The notes under the pieces are model-generated. The model did no database searches and was not told the DNA's origin. It saw only the letters and a list, made by a program, of their open reading frames with translations. From positions 1 through 58,623 of the forward strand of contig JAKPQH010000217.1 in the NCBI GenBank assembly GCA_029580855.1: a DNA stretch of 58,623 bases, read 5' to 3'. Below, one piece after another: positions 49,900-58,623 of the stretch (position 1 is its first letter; each line of letters starts with the position of its first letter). The translations under genes and the position numbers were made by a program. This stretch comes from a bacterium (lineage in GTDB: Bacteria; Methylomirabilota; Methylomirabilia; Methylomirabilales; 2-02-FULL-66-22).

Positions 49900-51186
49900 T
49901 GCGGTGGCCCCACGGAGTTGGACAGGAAACCGGGCGCAGGAAGTGGAGCGCTGCTCGGGGCATCATGTTATGCAGCCCTCGGTTGCGGCGGCACGCCGAA
50001 GTACACCAGATCCGGGGTCCGGCCGTCGAGCGCCGAATGGGGCCGGCCGGCGGTGGAGAACGGAAAAGAGGCGGCGAGGCAGTGCGGGGCCTCGGGCACC
50101 GAGTCATACGCATGGAGGTAGATCTCTTCGTACTTGACGCTTTTCCACAGGCGCTCGACGAAGAGGTTGTCGCGCCAGGCGCCCTTGCCGTCCATGCTGC
50201 GCGCGATGCCGCGCTGCTGGACTGCCCCGACGAAGGTGCTGCTGGGGACCTGGCGCCCCTGGTCGGTGGTGAGGAGCCCGGGGCCGCCGGGCGCCCGGAG
50301 CGCGGCTGCCAGGGCGTCGAGGCAAAAATCGGTCGGCAGGGTGTGCGAGAGACGCCAGGCCAGGACCCGGCGCGTGGCCCAGGCCCGCACGACCACCAGG
50401 GAGCGGCAGCCGTGCCGCATGGGGAGATAGGGAATATCCATCGCCCAGACCTGGTGGGGGACCGTGCTCACGAGAGCGCGCAACAGGTACGGGAACACCG
50501 GGTGGCCGGGATGCGGGTGCGGGGTCCGGGGATGCCGATACGGGGCGGCGATCCCCCCTCCGGCGCCTCAGCGGGGCGACCCGGTTCCGGCCCACGATCA
50601 CGCCGCGCAGCCGGCGCAGGGCGCGGAGCCTCCGGCGCCCGGTGACGGGATGCGCCCCGTGGAGCGTGGCGCTCTGCCGCCTCAGCGCCACGTCCGCCGC
50701 GGGGACGGGCTGCGGCGTGGAGTACGCCGGGGATCGCGGGAGTGCCAGGAGTTGACACGGGCGTGTGCTGGGCAACGGGGGCGCGGGGCTGAGCAGCGCG
50801 TTCCGTTCGGATCGGGCAGCCGACCGAATGCGCCGGGCGAAAAATCGTCCGTCATGGCCAGCTGGCCGATGTTCGCGGGCAACGCTGTGACGTCCGGGCC
50901 CGCGGCTTGCCGTTCGGCCGGCGTCGTGACGAGGTCGATCGCCCGCTCCAAGCGTTGTGTTTTCCCCTGGGTGATCTGGTTCGGGTGGACGTCGAACTGC
51001 TGGGACAGCTCGACCAGGGTCCGATCGCCTCTCAGGGCCGCGAGCGCCCCCTTGGCCGTGACCGCGGGGGCATGATGCCGTCGGGGGCGGTGCATCCGCT
51101 GCTCGCCGTTCCGGGACGACTGCTCGGCCCGTCCGGTAGAGCAGAGTTTTCACTTACCCGCTTGTCCTATTTTGCGGGGCCGGCTC
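49900..51186. mobile_element. Decayed IS3-family insertion sequence
   Basis: The left end (about 49900) reads GCGGTGGCCCCACGGAGTTG followed by GACAGG; the right end, read inward on the minus strand from about 51186, reads GCCGGCCCCGCAAAATAG followed by GACAAG. These are imperfect terminal inverted repeats (shared GGCCCC-N7/8-GGACA). Between them lie orfA/orfB transposase remnants on the minus strand. No target duplication could be made out. Confidence 0.75.
49968..51095 (-). pseudogene. IS3-family transposase orfA/orfB, frameshifted
   Basis: orfA runs from ATG 51095 (GALAALRGDRTLVELSQQFD, VHPNQIT). orfB continues in changing frames: [20 protein letters not shown] (about 50750) and GVIVGRN. 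The DDE core is at 49968-50498: VWAMDIPYLPM, TDQGRQVPSSTF, and RSMDGKGAWRDNLFVERLWK with the catalytic Glu, then RPHSALDGRTPD. Several frameshifts prevent a full transposase. Confidence 0.8.
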
Positions 51187-51369
51187 TTTGGTCCTCTGGC
51201 GCCTGCACGGGTAGCTGTGAGACCAGGGGTCTCGCAAGATGCGGGGGCCGGCCCATGATCTGGAGACATGGCAGCGCCGGTTCCTCGAAGGCGGCCGGCG
51301 CGGGCTCCGTGTTCTTCGTGAGTTCGAAGGATCGCTCGCCCCAAAGCGAGAGACCTGATCGCAAAGACC

Positions 51370-52848
<1,479 letters not shown>

Positions 52849-53043
52849 TCAATCAATTCCCGTTTCGCCACCAAGGCGTCACCGGAGAGCCGCCGAGGCC
52901 ACCAAAGGTTGATGTTAGGACCGAGTTCCCAGAGGCGCTTCATGGTGCGATGTGACCATGGCGTGGCGGTTCAGAGTCACACTTTGGGGTCGACTGAATT
53001 CTTGAGGAAAATCGGAGAGACGCCGCAGATGCGGAGAAAGGAA

Positions 53044-53118
53044 TGGTGACCCGGCTGGGACTCGAACCCAGAACACCCGGCTTAAAAGGCCGGTACTCTA
53101 CCATTGAGCTACCGGGTC
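53044..53118 (-). tRNA. tRNA-Lys (TTT anticodon)
   Basis: Read on the minus strand: acceptor GACCCGG pairing with CCGGGTC, D-arm GTAGCTCAATGGTAGAG, anticodon stem-loop CCGGC-CTTTTAA-GCCGG (anticodon TTT), T-arm CTGGG-TTCGAGT-CCCAG, discriminator A and an encoded CCA (53044-53046). It sits 12 bases after the stop of the phosphoesterase gene on the same strand and may be processed from its transcript. Confidence 0.96.
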
Positions 53119-53130
53119 GCGGGGTGCAGT

Positions 53131-53622
53131 TTAGCGCAGTGAGCGCATGGGTGGCAAGGGGAGAAGTGGCACCAATTCGGCGTCGACGGATGCGCCCAGG
53201 ATATGCAGGAGCGCGATGCTGACCGGTAAGCGGAAACGCTGCGGGCCCGCGCTGCCTGGGTTGACGAACAGGACGCCGTTGCGCTCCTGGATCGAGGGTT
53301 GGTGTGAATGCCCGCTGACCACCACATTGAACCCCGCGTCTTCGGGCACCAGGTCCATCTCTCGAAGATCGTGAAGGACGTACACGGCTACCTGGTCGAT
53401 CGCGAAGGCTTCCGTCTTGGGGAGACCGCGGGCCCACGGCTCTCGATCCATGTTGCCGCGCACGGCCTTGACGGGCGCCAATGCCTGCAAGGCGTCGAGG
53501 ACTTCGGGCTTGCCGATATCCCCCGCGTGAATGATCGACTCGGAGTCCCGCAGGGCCCGGACCGCCTCGGGCCGAAGGAGCCCGTGAGTATCCGAGATCA
53601 CCCCGATGCGTCGTCGAGTCAT
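53131..53622 (-). CDS. YfcE/MJ0936-type metallophosphoesterase
   Basis: This 163-residue single-domain calcineurin-like phosphoesterase has all metal motifs: GVISDTHG (7-14), HAGDIG, RGNMDRE (GNCD variant with Met), and VSGHSHQP. Family members hydrolyse phosphodiesters such as cAMP analogues or bis-pNPP; the natural substrate is unknown. The ATG at 53622 is the start that aligns with the family. It lies directly upstream of tRNA-Lys. Confidence 0.9.
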   Translation of the reverse strand: MTRRRIGVISDTHGLLRPEAVRALRDSESIIHAGDIGKPEVLDALQALAPVKAVRGNMDREPWARGLPKTEAFAIDQVAVYVLHDLREMDLVPEDAGFNVVVSGHSHQPSIQERNGVLFVNPGSAGPQRFRLPVSIALLHILGASVDAELVPLLPLPPMRSLR

Positions 53623-53793
53623 AGTCTCAGCCACAAGGAGCACAGGGGGGCACGCGGCTTCAATTCCCACAGCCTTGGGCAATCCCACCGGGACGAGTCG
53701 TCCGGCGCTTTCTCCGGTCGCGGAGTCGGCTCCACCGGAGGATGGCTTGCCAGAATATCCACCGCGACCGCCGCAATCTACAGAGTTTTTCCC

Positions 53794-54228
53794 TTGTTGC
53801 GGGCGAGTATCGCGTGGGCGCTCGGCGTGCTTGGGTTGTCGGGACAGGCCGACGCGTGGTGGCGCGGGCACGCGTTCTACCCGGCGGCCCGTGGCGGCGA
53901 TGCGGGCGGGCCGGCCCCCTGGGTGATCTACCCGTACCAGCGGCCGCACCCCGAGTACCGTTACTTCGTGCCGCCCGGGGTTCCCCTGTCGTACGATGAC
54001 CCGGCCAGCGGAACGACCTACTGCTGGTCTGAGGCCAGTCCCCAGTTCTTCAAAAGGGCGCCGGACCGGACGATGGTCTGGTCGCGGCGCGGGCCGGTCG
54101 AGATGAGCGCCAGCGGGACGCCGGCCAGCGCTTCCAGGTGCCGGAGATACGCCCGGCAATTGGCGGGCAGCCTGCCTTCCTCGACGATGCCGACCGTGCT
54201 CTCTTTCCATCCCGGCAGGGACTCGTAG
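53794..54228 (+). CDS. Possible exported hypothetical protein, probably truncated
   Basis: A plus-strand frame from TTG 53794 begins with a signal-like segment (LLRASIAWALGVLGLSGQADA). It continues with WWRGHAFYP, WVIYPYQRPHPEYRYFVPPG and DPASGTTYCWSEA, a Tyr/Pro pattern seen in small envelope proteins. After about 54030 it runs over the 3' end of purA on the other strand and looks non-coding, so the gene has probably lost its C-terminus. No ribosome binding site is evident. Confidence 0.35.
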   Translation: MLRASIAWALGVLGLSGQADAWWRGHAFYPAARGGDAGGPAPWVIYPYQRPHPEYRYFVPPGVPLSYDDPASGTTYCWSEASPQFFKRAPDRTMVWSRRGPVEMSASGTPASASRCRRYARQLAGSLPSSTMPTVLSFHPGRDS

Positions 54229-55334
54229 ACCGGTTGACACTCCGCCAGGACATCCGCTTCGCCCGGGAATTCCGTGAGCAACTCTCCCCGGTATCGGTAG
54301 CCGGTGCACATCTGGATGGTTTCCAGGCCGTCCAGGACGTCGAGCTTCATCAAGGCCAAGGCGTCGAGTCCGTTCACTCGCGCGGCATAACGCACCCCGA
54401 CGGCGTCGAACCACCCGGTCCGCCGAGGCCGGCCCGTGGTCGCGCCGAACTCCGCGCCGCGCTCCCGGATCCGATCGCCGACTTGGTCCAGGAGCTCCGT
54501 GGGGAACGGTCCCTCCCCGACGCGGGTCGTGTAGGCCTTGCAGATGCCCAGGACGCCGTCGATCCGCTTGGGGCTGACGCCCGTCCCGGTGCACGCCCCG
54601 CCGGCGGTGGCGCTGGACGAAGTGACGTACGGATAGGTCCCCAGGTCCACATCCAGGAGCGTTCCCTGGGCGCCCTCGAAGAGCACCCGCTTCCCTTCCG
54701 TCATGAGGCGGTCCAGCACCAGGGACGCGTCCGTCAAGAAGGTCCGGACCCGTTCGTAGTGCTTGAGGTGGTCGTGGAACAGCCGGTCCGGCTCGAGCGA
54801 CGCCAGCGCCCGGCTCTCGGGGTACTGCGCACGTTTCTCGGCCAGGTTCTGCGAGAGCCGCTCCCGGAAGAGTGCCGGTTGGTGCAGGTCGCCGATCCGG
54901 ATCCCGACCCGTGCCATCTTGTCGACGTACGCTGGCCCGATGCCGCGGCCGGTGGTGCCGATCTTTTTGGTCGCGCGCTGCTCGTGCGCCACGTCGAGCA
55001 GCTTATGGTAGGGCAGCACCAGGTGGGAGCGGCGGCTGATGAAGAAGTGGTCCTCGAACTTGACATGGAGCCGCTCCAGTTGATCCATCTCCTGGATCAG
55101 CTCGCCAAGGTCGATGACCACGCCGTTGCCCAGCACGCACACCTTGCCCTTGCGCAGCACCCCCGAGGGGATGAGGTGGAGGACGATCTTGTCCTCCCCG
55201 ACCACCACGGTGTGTCCGGCGTTGTTCCCCCCCTGGTAGCGGGCCACGACGTCGAATCGCTCGCTTAGGAAGTCGACGACCTTGCCCTTCCCCTCGTCTC
55301 CCCACTGCACACCCACAACGACGATGTTGGCCAT
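54018..55334 (-). CDS. purA: Adenylosuccinate synthetase
   Basis: This 438-residue enzyme has the GTP-binding loop QWGDEGKGK (11-19), GGNNAGHT, the IMP-binding segment IGTTGRGIGPAYVDK, FEGAQGTLLDVDLGTYPYVTSS and VGEGPFPTEL. It makes adenylosuccinate from IMP, aspartate and GTP in AMP synthesis. ATG 55334 starts the conserved N-terminus. It is separated from serA by 189 bases. Its 3' end overlaps a doubtful convergent frame. Confidence 0.97.
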   Translation of the reverse strand: MANIVVVGVQWGDEGKGKVVDFLSERFDVVARYQGGNNAGHTVVVGEDKIVLHLIPSGVLRKGKVCVLGNGVVIDLGELIQEMDQLERLHVKFEDHFFISRRSHLVLPYHKLLDVAHEQRATKKIGTTGRGIGPAYVDKMARVGIRIGDLHQPALFRERLSQNLAEKRAQYPESRALASLEPDRLFHDHLKHYERVRTFLTDASLVLDRLMTEGKRVLFEGAQGTLLDVDLGTYPYVTSSSATAGGACTGTGVSPKRIDGVLGICKAYTTRVGEGPFPTELLDQVGDRIRERGAEFGATTGRPRRTGWFDAVGVRYAARVNGLDALALMKLDVLDGLETIQMCTGYRYRGELLTEFPGEADVLAECQPVYESLPGWKESTVGIVEEGRLPANCRAYLRHLEALAGVPLALISTGPRRDQTIVRSGALLKNWGLASDQQ

Positions 55335-55523
55335 GGCGCCTCTCGAAGTATTTGAAGGTTTGCGTGACGCTCGCCGGGAAACACCGGCGCGCCGGAGACT
55401 GGAGGGAAATTGCTTCCACCGCTCCGCGCCAGACGCGCGGCCCAGGCGCACAGCCTCGGACGCGGTTCGGGCGGCCGACACGACAATACCACAGGCCTCG
55501 CCACAGGGCCAGCCGGCCAGCGG

Positions 55524-57134
55524 TTAGACCCGCACAGCCTTGGCGTAGACGATGTTCGGGATTCGACGGATCTCCTCCAGCACGGGCCCGGGGATCGTAT
55601 CGTCCACGTTCACGACGGCCACCGCGCGGCCGCCCCGCTCCTGCCGGCCCAGCTGCATGCCGGCGATGTTGACCCCGTGCTGTCCGAGCATGGTGCCGAT
55701 GCGGCCGATGACTCCGGGCACGTCCATGTTGGAGTAGATCAGGAGCAGCCCGTCGAGGACGGCCTCCACCCGGAATCCGTCGATCTGCACCAGGCGCGGA
55801 TCCTTCTGGCCGTACAAGGTCCCGGCGACCTCGCTTTTTCGCCGGTCGGTGAACAGGGTCACGGCGATCAGGCTGGCGAAATCGGTCGACTCGGTGGATT
55901 TGCTCTCCTGGATCCGGACGCCGCGCGCCTTGGCGATGGGCAGCGCATTCACCATGTTGACGTGGTCGTGCATCGGCGTGAGCACCCCCTGGACCGTGAC
56001 GGCCGTCAGCGGCGCGCAGTCCAGTGCGGCGAGGTCGCCCTGGAAGGCGAGGCGGACCTCGGCGAGTCGGCCCTCCGACAGCTGGGAGGCGAGCCGCCCC
56101 AGCTTTTCGCCAAGGAGGAGGTAGGGCTGGAGCTTCCGGAGCGCCTCCACCGGGACGGAGGGGGCGTTGACCGCGTTCCGGATGATGCCTTTCTGGAGAT
56201 AGTCGATGACTTGCTGTGCGATCTCGACGGCCACCGCCTCCTGGGCCTCCTCGCTGGCGGCACCGAGATGGGGGGTCGAGATGAAGTTCGGCAGGCCGAA
56301 GAGCGGGCTGTCGGTGATCGGCTCTTTGGCGAAGACGTCCAGCGCCGCGCCGGCCACCTTGCCGCCCCGGAGCGCCTCGTAGAGGTCGGCTTCGTTGACG
56401 ATGCCGCCCCGGGCGCAGTTGACGATCCGGACGCCGTCCTTCATCCGAGCGATGGTGGCCGCCCGGACGAGGTCGCGGGTCTCCTCGGTACCCGGGACAT
56501 GGATGGTCACGAAGTCCGCCTGGCGGTACAGATCGGGCAGGTCCGCCAGTTCCACGCCGAGCGCCTCGGCCCGCGCGGCGCTGACATAGGGATCATGGAC
56601 GAGGATCCGGAGGTTGAACGCCTTGGCCCGCTTGGCCACCTCGCTGCCGATCCGCCCCAGCCCGATGATCCCGAGGACCTTGCCGGACAGCTCCGTGCTG
56701 ACAAAGCGACCCTTCTCCCACTTCCCCTCCTTCATGGAGGCCGCGGCCTGGGGGATGTTCTTGGCCAGGGCGAGGAGCAGGGAAAGGGTGTGCTCGGCGG
56801 CGCTGATGGCGTTGCCGCCGGGGGTGTTCATGACCACCACCCCCCGCGCAGTGGCCGCCTCCAGGTCCACGTTGTCCACACCCACGCCCGCCCGCCCGAC
56901 CACCTGCAGCCGCGGCGCAGCCGCGAGGAGGTCCGCCGTCACTCGGCTGGCGCTCCGAACGATGAGCGCGTCGGCCGTGCGGCACTCCGCGAGCAGCCCC
57001 GCCGCATCCAGGTCGTTTCGGACGTCCACGGCCAGACCCGGAGAGGTCTGGAGCAGGTCGATGCCTCGCTGGGCGAGGTGGTCGGTCACCAGAACGCGCA
57101 GGCGAGAACTGGGTAATTCGTATTGGCCGGTCAT
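55524..57134 (-). CDS. serA: D-3-phosphoglycerate dehydrogenase
   Basis: These 536 residues are the long SerA type. N-terminal substrate and nucleotide domains have VGRAGVGVDNVD, the NAD motif GLGRIG, NCARGGIVNE and HLGAASEEAQ with the catalytic His. An intervening ASB domain (TPMHDHVNMVNALPIAKA) and a C-terminal ACT domain (VPGVIGRIGTMLGQHGVNIAGMQLGR) follow; the ACT domain usually mediates serine feedback. It converts 3-phosphoglycerate to phosphohydroxypyruvate. It starts 48 bases after the aminotransferase gene, which can supply the next step. Confidence 0.97.
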   Translation of the reverse strand: MTGQYELPSSRLRVLVTDHLAQRGIDLLQTSPGLAVDVRNDLDAAGLLAECRTADALIVRSASRVTADLLAAAPRLQVVGRAGVGVDNVDLEAATARGVVVMNTPGGNAISAAEHTLSLLLALAKNIPQAAASMKEGKWEKGRFVSTELSGKVLGIIGLGRIGSEVAKRAKAFNLRILVHDPYVSAARAEALGVELADLPDLYRQADFVTIHVPGTEETRDLVRAATIARMKDGVRIVNCARGGIVNEADLYEALRGGKVAGAALDVFAKEPITDSPLFGLPNFISTPHLGAASEEAQEAVAVEIAQQVIDYLQKGIIRNAVNAPSVPVEALRKLQPYLLLGEKLGRLASQLSEGRLAEVRLAFQGDLAALDCAPLTAVTVQGVLTPMHDHVNMVNALPIAKARGVRIQESKSTESTDFASLIAVTLFTDRRKSEVAGTLYGQKDPRLVQIDGFRVEAVLDGLLLIYSNMDVPGVIGRIGTMLGQHGVNIAGMQLGRQERGGRAVAVVNVDDTIPGPVLEEIRRIPNIVYAKAVRV

Positions 57135-57182
57135 GCGCCGCCTCTTCTTCGGCCGGACGGCGGTGCCGTCCGAACGCTCCGA

Positions 57183-58310
57183 TCACTTCCGCAGGACTTC
57201 TTCGGCGGCGCGCAGGCCCGCGCCGAGCGTCACCGGATGGCCGAGATCGGCCAGGACCATCTCCAGGCCCGCCAAGGCGGTCAGCACATCGAAGACCTCG
57301 ACGTGCCCCATATGGGCGATGCGGAACATGGTGCCTTTCATGCTGCCCTGGCCGCCCGCGATGGTGATGCCGCGCTTCCGCAAGCCCTTGACGATCGCGT
57401 CCCCGCCGATCCCGTCCGGGGCCTTGACGGCGGTGCAGGCGGCGCCCGGGTGGTCCGCGAACAGCGTCAACCCGAGAGCCTGAACACCGGCGCGCGTGGC
57501 GCGGGCCAGCCGATCGTGCCGGGCGAAGACGTTCGGCAGGCCTTCCGCCAGGATAAGCCGCAGCGATTCGCGCAGGCCGACCACGAGCGACACCGCGGGC
57601 GTGTAGGCGCTCTGGTTCCCGGCCATGGCCTTGCGCTCCTTGGCGAAATCAAAATAGAACTTGGGCAGGCGGGCCTCGGGCACCCGCGCCCAGGCCCTGT
57701 CGGACAGCGCGGCGAAGGCGAGACCCGGCGGAAGCATCAAGGCCTTCTGGGATCCGGAAACGACAACGTCCACCCCCCAGGAATCCATGGGAAGGTCCAT
57801 GACGCCCAGACTGGTGATGGCATCCACCACGAGGAGGGCGTCGGTGCGGCGGACGATGCCGGCCAGCGCCTGGATGTCGTGGACGGCGCCCGTGGAGGTC
57901 TCGCTGTGGGTGGCGAAGACGACCCTGGTCTCGGGCGCCTGCCGGAGTGCCGCGGCCACCATCTCCGGCTCGACGCTCTTGCCGTACGGGACGGTCACGG
58001 CGAGGACGCGGACGCCGTACGCCCGACAGATCTCCGCCCAGCGCTCCCCGAATTTCCCGCCCTGCACCACGATGGCATGGTCTCCCGGCGACAAGGTGTT
58101 CGCCACGGAGCCTTCCATGGCGCCGGTCCCCGAGGCTGCGAACATCAAGACCTCGTTCCCGCACTGGAAAAGCGTGCGGAGATCCCGGCGCACCTCGGCA
58201 AAGAGGGCCTCGTACTCCGGCGTGCGGTGATGGATCATGGGTTGCGCCATCGCCTGGAGGATAACCGGCGGCACGGGTGTGGGGCCCGGGGCGAGCAGAT
58301 AGCGTTTCAT
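57183..58310 (-). CDS. Alanine-glyoxylate/phosphoserine-type aminotransferase (class V)
   Basis: This 375-residue PLP enzyme has LLAPGPTPVPP, MIHHRTPEYEAL, ASGTGAMEGSVAN, ATHSETSTGAVHDI, DAITSLGVMDLPMD with the PLP-binding Asp, and the Schiff-base Lys in SGSQKALMLPPG. This family (AGXT, PucG, archaeal phosphoserine aminotransferases) sits beside serA in many genomes without a classical serC, so a role as phosphoserine aminotransferase is likely here. The ATG at 58310 lies about 120 bases after the predicted transcription start, with a terminator-like hairpin between. Confidence 0.9.
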   Translation of the reverse strand: MKRYLLAPGPTPVPPVILQAMAQPMIHHRTPEYEALFAEVRRDLRTLFQCGNEVLMFAASGTGAMEGSVANTLSPGDHAIVVQGGKFGERWAEICRAYGVRVLAVTVPYGKSVEPEMVAAALRQAPETRVVFATHSETSTGAVHDIQALAGIVRRTDALLVVDAITSLGVMDLPMDSWGVDVVVSGSQKALMLPPGLAFAALSDRAWARVPEARLPKFYFDFAKERKAMAGNQSAYTPAVSLVVGLRESLRLILAEGLPNVFARHDRLARATRAGVQALGLTLFADHPGAACTAVKAPDGIGGDAIVKGLRKRGITIAGGQGSMKGTMFRIAHMGHVEVFDVLTALAGLEMVLADLGHPVTLGAGLRAAEEVLRK

Positions 58311-58374
58311 GGACAAACCCGTCTCCTCTTGGTTGTCCCGGCGGGGAGGGCCCGGATCGCGAGGCAGGCCAGAC

Positions 58375-58403
58375 AAAAAAGCCCGGCCGCACGGGGCGCC
58401 GGG
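58375..58403 (-). terminator. Leader terminator/attenuator hairpin before the aminotransferase-serA operon
   Basis: On the minus strand CCCGGC (58403-58398) pairs with GCCGGG (58387-58382), followed by C and six Ts (58380-58375). It lies inside the leader between the promoter (58438-58466) and the ATG at 58310, so read-through is needed for expression. Confidence 0.7.
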
Positions 58404-58437
58404 ATGGGTGTCGCCTTCGGACGATCGACCGCTGCGG

Positions 58438-58466
58438 ACTATACCGAGGGTACCCAGGCCTGTCAA
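58438..58466 (-). promoter_or_regulatory. Near-perfect sigma-70 promoter of the aminotransferase-serA operon
   Basis: On the minus strand: TTGACA (58466-58461), exactly 17 bp, TATAGT (58443-58438). The predicted start is near 58431, giving a 120-base leader that contains the terminator hairpin. Confidence 0.85.
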
Positions 58467-58490
58467 GGCGAATCCCGGCTCCCCGTATGT

Positions 58491-58566
58491 TGTAAAGAGA
58501 CATGGGTGACACTTCTGGCCTCCTGCGCTAGACAGGAGGTGCATCCCAAAAAGGAGGTCACCCATG
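58491..58566 (+). promoter_or_regulatory. Likely insertion-sequence end with nested leader hairpins
   Basis: CATGGGTGAC (58501-58510) is a perfect 10-bp complement of GTCACCCATG (58557-58566), which includes the transposase start codon. Inside it CCTCCTG (58519-58525) pairs with CAGGAGG (58533-58539). The ribosome binding site AAGGAGGT lies in the loop next to the outer stem. The element probably begins near TGTAAAGAGA at 58491. Confidence 0.6.
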
Positions 58567-58623
58567 TCCAAGGTCATGCTTACCCCAGAGCAGCAGATTC
58601 GTCAACGCTACGCCTGGTTCGAG
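58564..58623 (+). CDS. N-terminus of a probable transposase, cut by window edge
   Basis: Twenty codons are visible (MSKVMLTPEQQIRQRYAWFE) after a very strong AAGGAGGT ribosome binding site. The LTPEQQ...RYAWFE start resembles the helix-turn-helix N-terminus of IS481-like integrase-core transposases, but twenty residues are too few for a firm family call. Confidence 0.5.
   Translation, partial: MSKVMLTPEQQIRQRYAWFE

Overview
The window reads as chromosomal DNA of a high-GC, Gram-negative-type bacterium. It carries sigma-54 signalling, TRAP transporters, lipoboxes, a Tat signal and PilZ proteins. The gene mix (AOR-family oxidoreductase, YdiF-type CoA transferase, many TRAP/ABC uptake genes, DUF362, DUF971) would fit an environmental lineage such as Methylomirabilota/Rokubacteria or a deep proteobacterial relative. 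That placement is an inference from gene content, not a phylogeny. Both ends of the window lie inside transposase genes (ISL3-type on the left, a different type on the right), as expected for a contig that stops at repeats.

Layout. 1-1.3 kb: ISL3 transposase. 1.3-9 kb: a beta-hydroxyacid-dehydrogenase-type oxidoreductase, a graveyard of transporter tails with an octamer repeat, then a sugar-isomerase-like TIM barrel, a methyltransferase, a ChbG-type deacetylase overlapping a ROK kinase, and an AOR-family oxidoreductase overlapping a MoaD-like gene. 9-13 kb: a small gene with a near-consensus promoter, a DEAD-box helicase, TPR, DUF971 and zinc-ribbon proteins. 13-15 kb: two overlapping zinc-type alcohol dehydrogenases. 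15-20.5 kb: a histidine kinase and sigma-54 response regulator, a sigma-54 promoter in front of a Cys-rich protein, glutamate dehydrogenase, a GreA/Rnk-type factor and a 50-residue zinc ribbon.

20.7-25.4 kb: a broken lacI-type regulator, then CoA transferase, MaoC hydratase and acyl-CoA dehydrogenase (acid activation and beta-oxidation). 25.5-31.6 kb: SDR, Gfo/Idh, a complete TRAP transporter and a second hydroxyacid dehydrogenase, plausibly uptake and oxidation of a sugar acid or polyol. 31.7-32.7 kb: small regulators and a HAD pseudogene. 32.9-41.6 kb: an Fe/sugar-phosphate-type ABC transporter with an intercistronic terminator, then hydrolase, HAD phosphatase, PfkB kinase, AgaS-like SIS isomerase and a Tat-exported DUF362 protein; this looks like one catabolic locus for a phosphorylated or amino sugar.

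41.6-49.1 kb: envelope-type genes, mostly on the minus strand, with small lipoproteins, a Pro-rich repeat protein, two PilZ proteins and two copies (one decayed) of a choice-of-anchor-R-like surface protein. 49.4-51.2 kb: a multi-frame-shifted ATP-binding-protein pseudogene cut by a decayed IS3-family element. 51.3-58.3 kb: minus-strand housekeeping genes argG, tRNA-Lys, a YfcE-type phosphoesterase, purA, serA and a SerC/AGXT-type aminotransferase. The last has a near-perfect promoter and a leader terminator hairpin. The right end starts another transposase whose ribosome binding site lies in a large leader hairpin.
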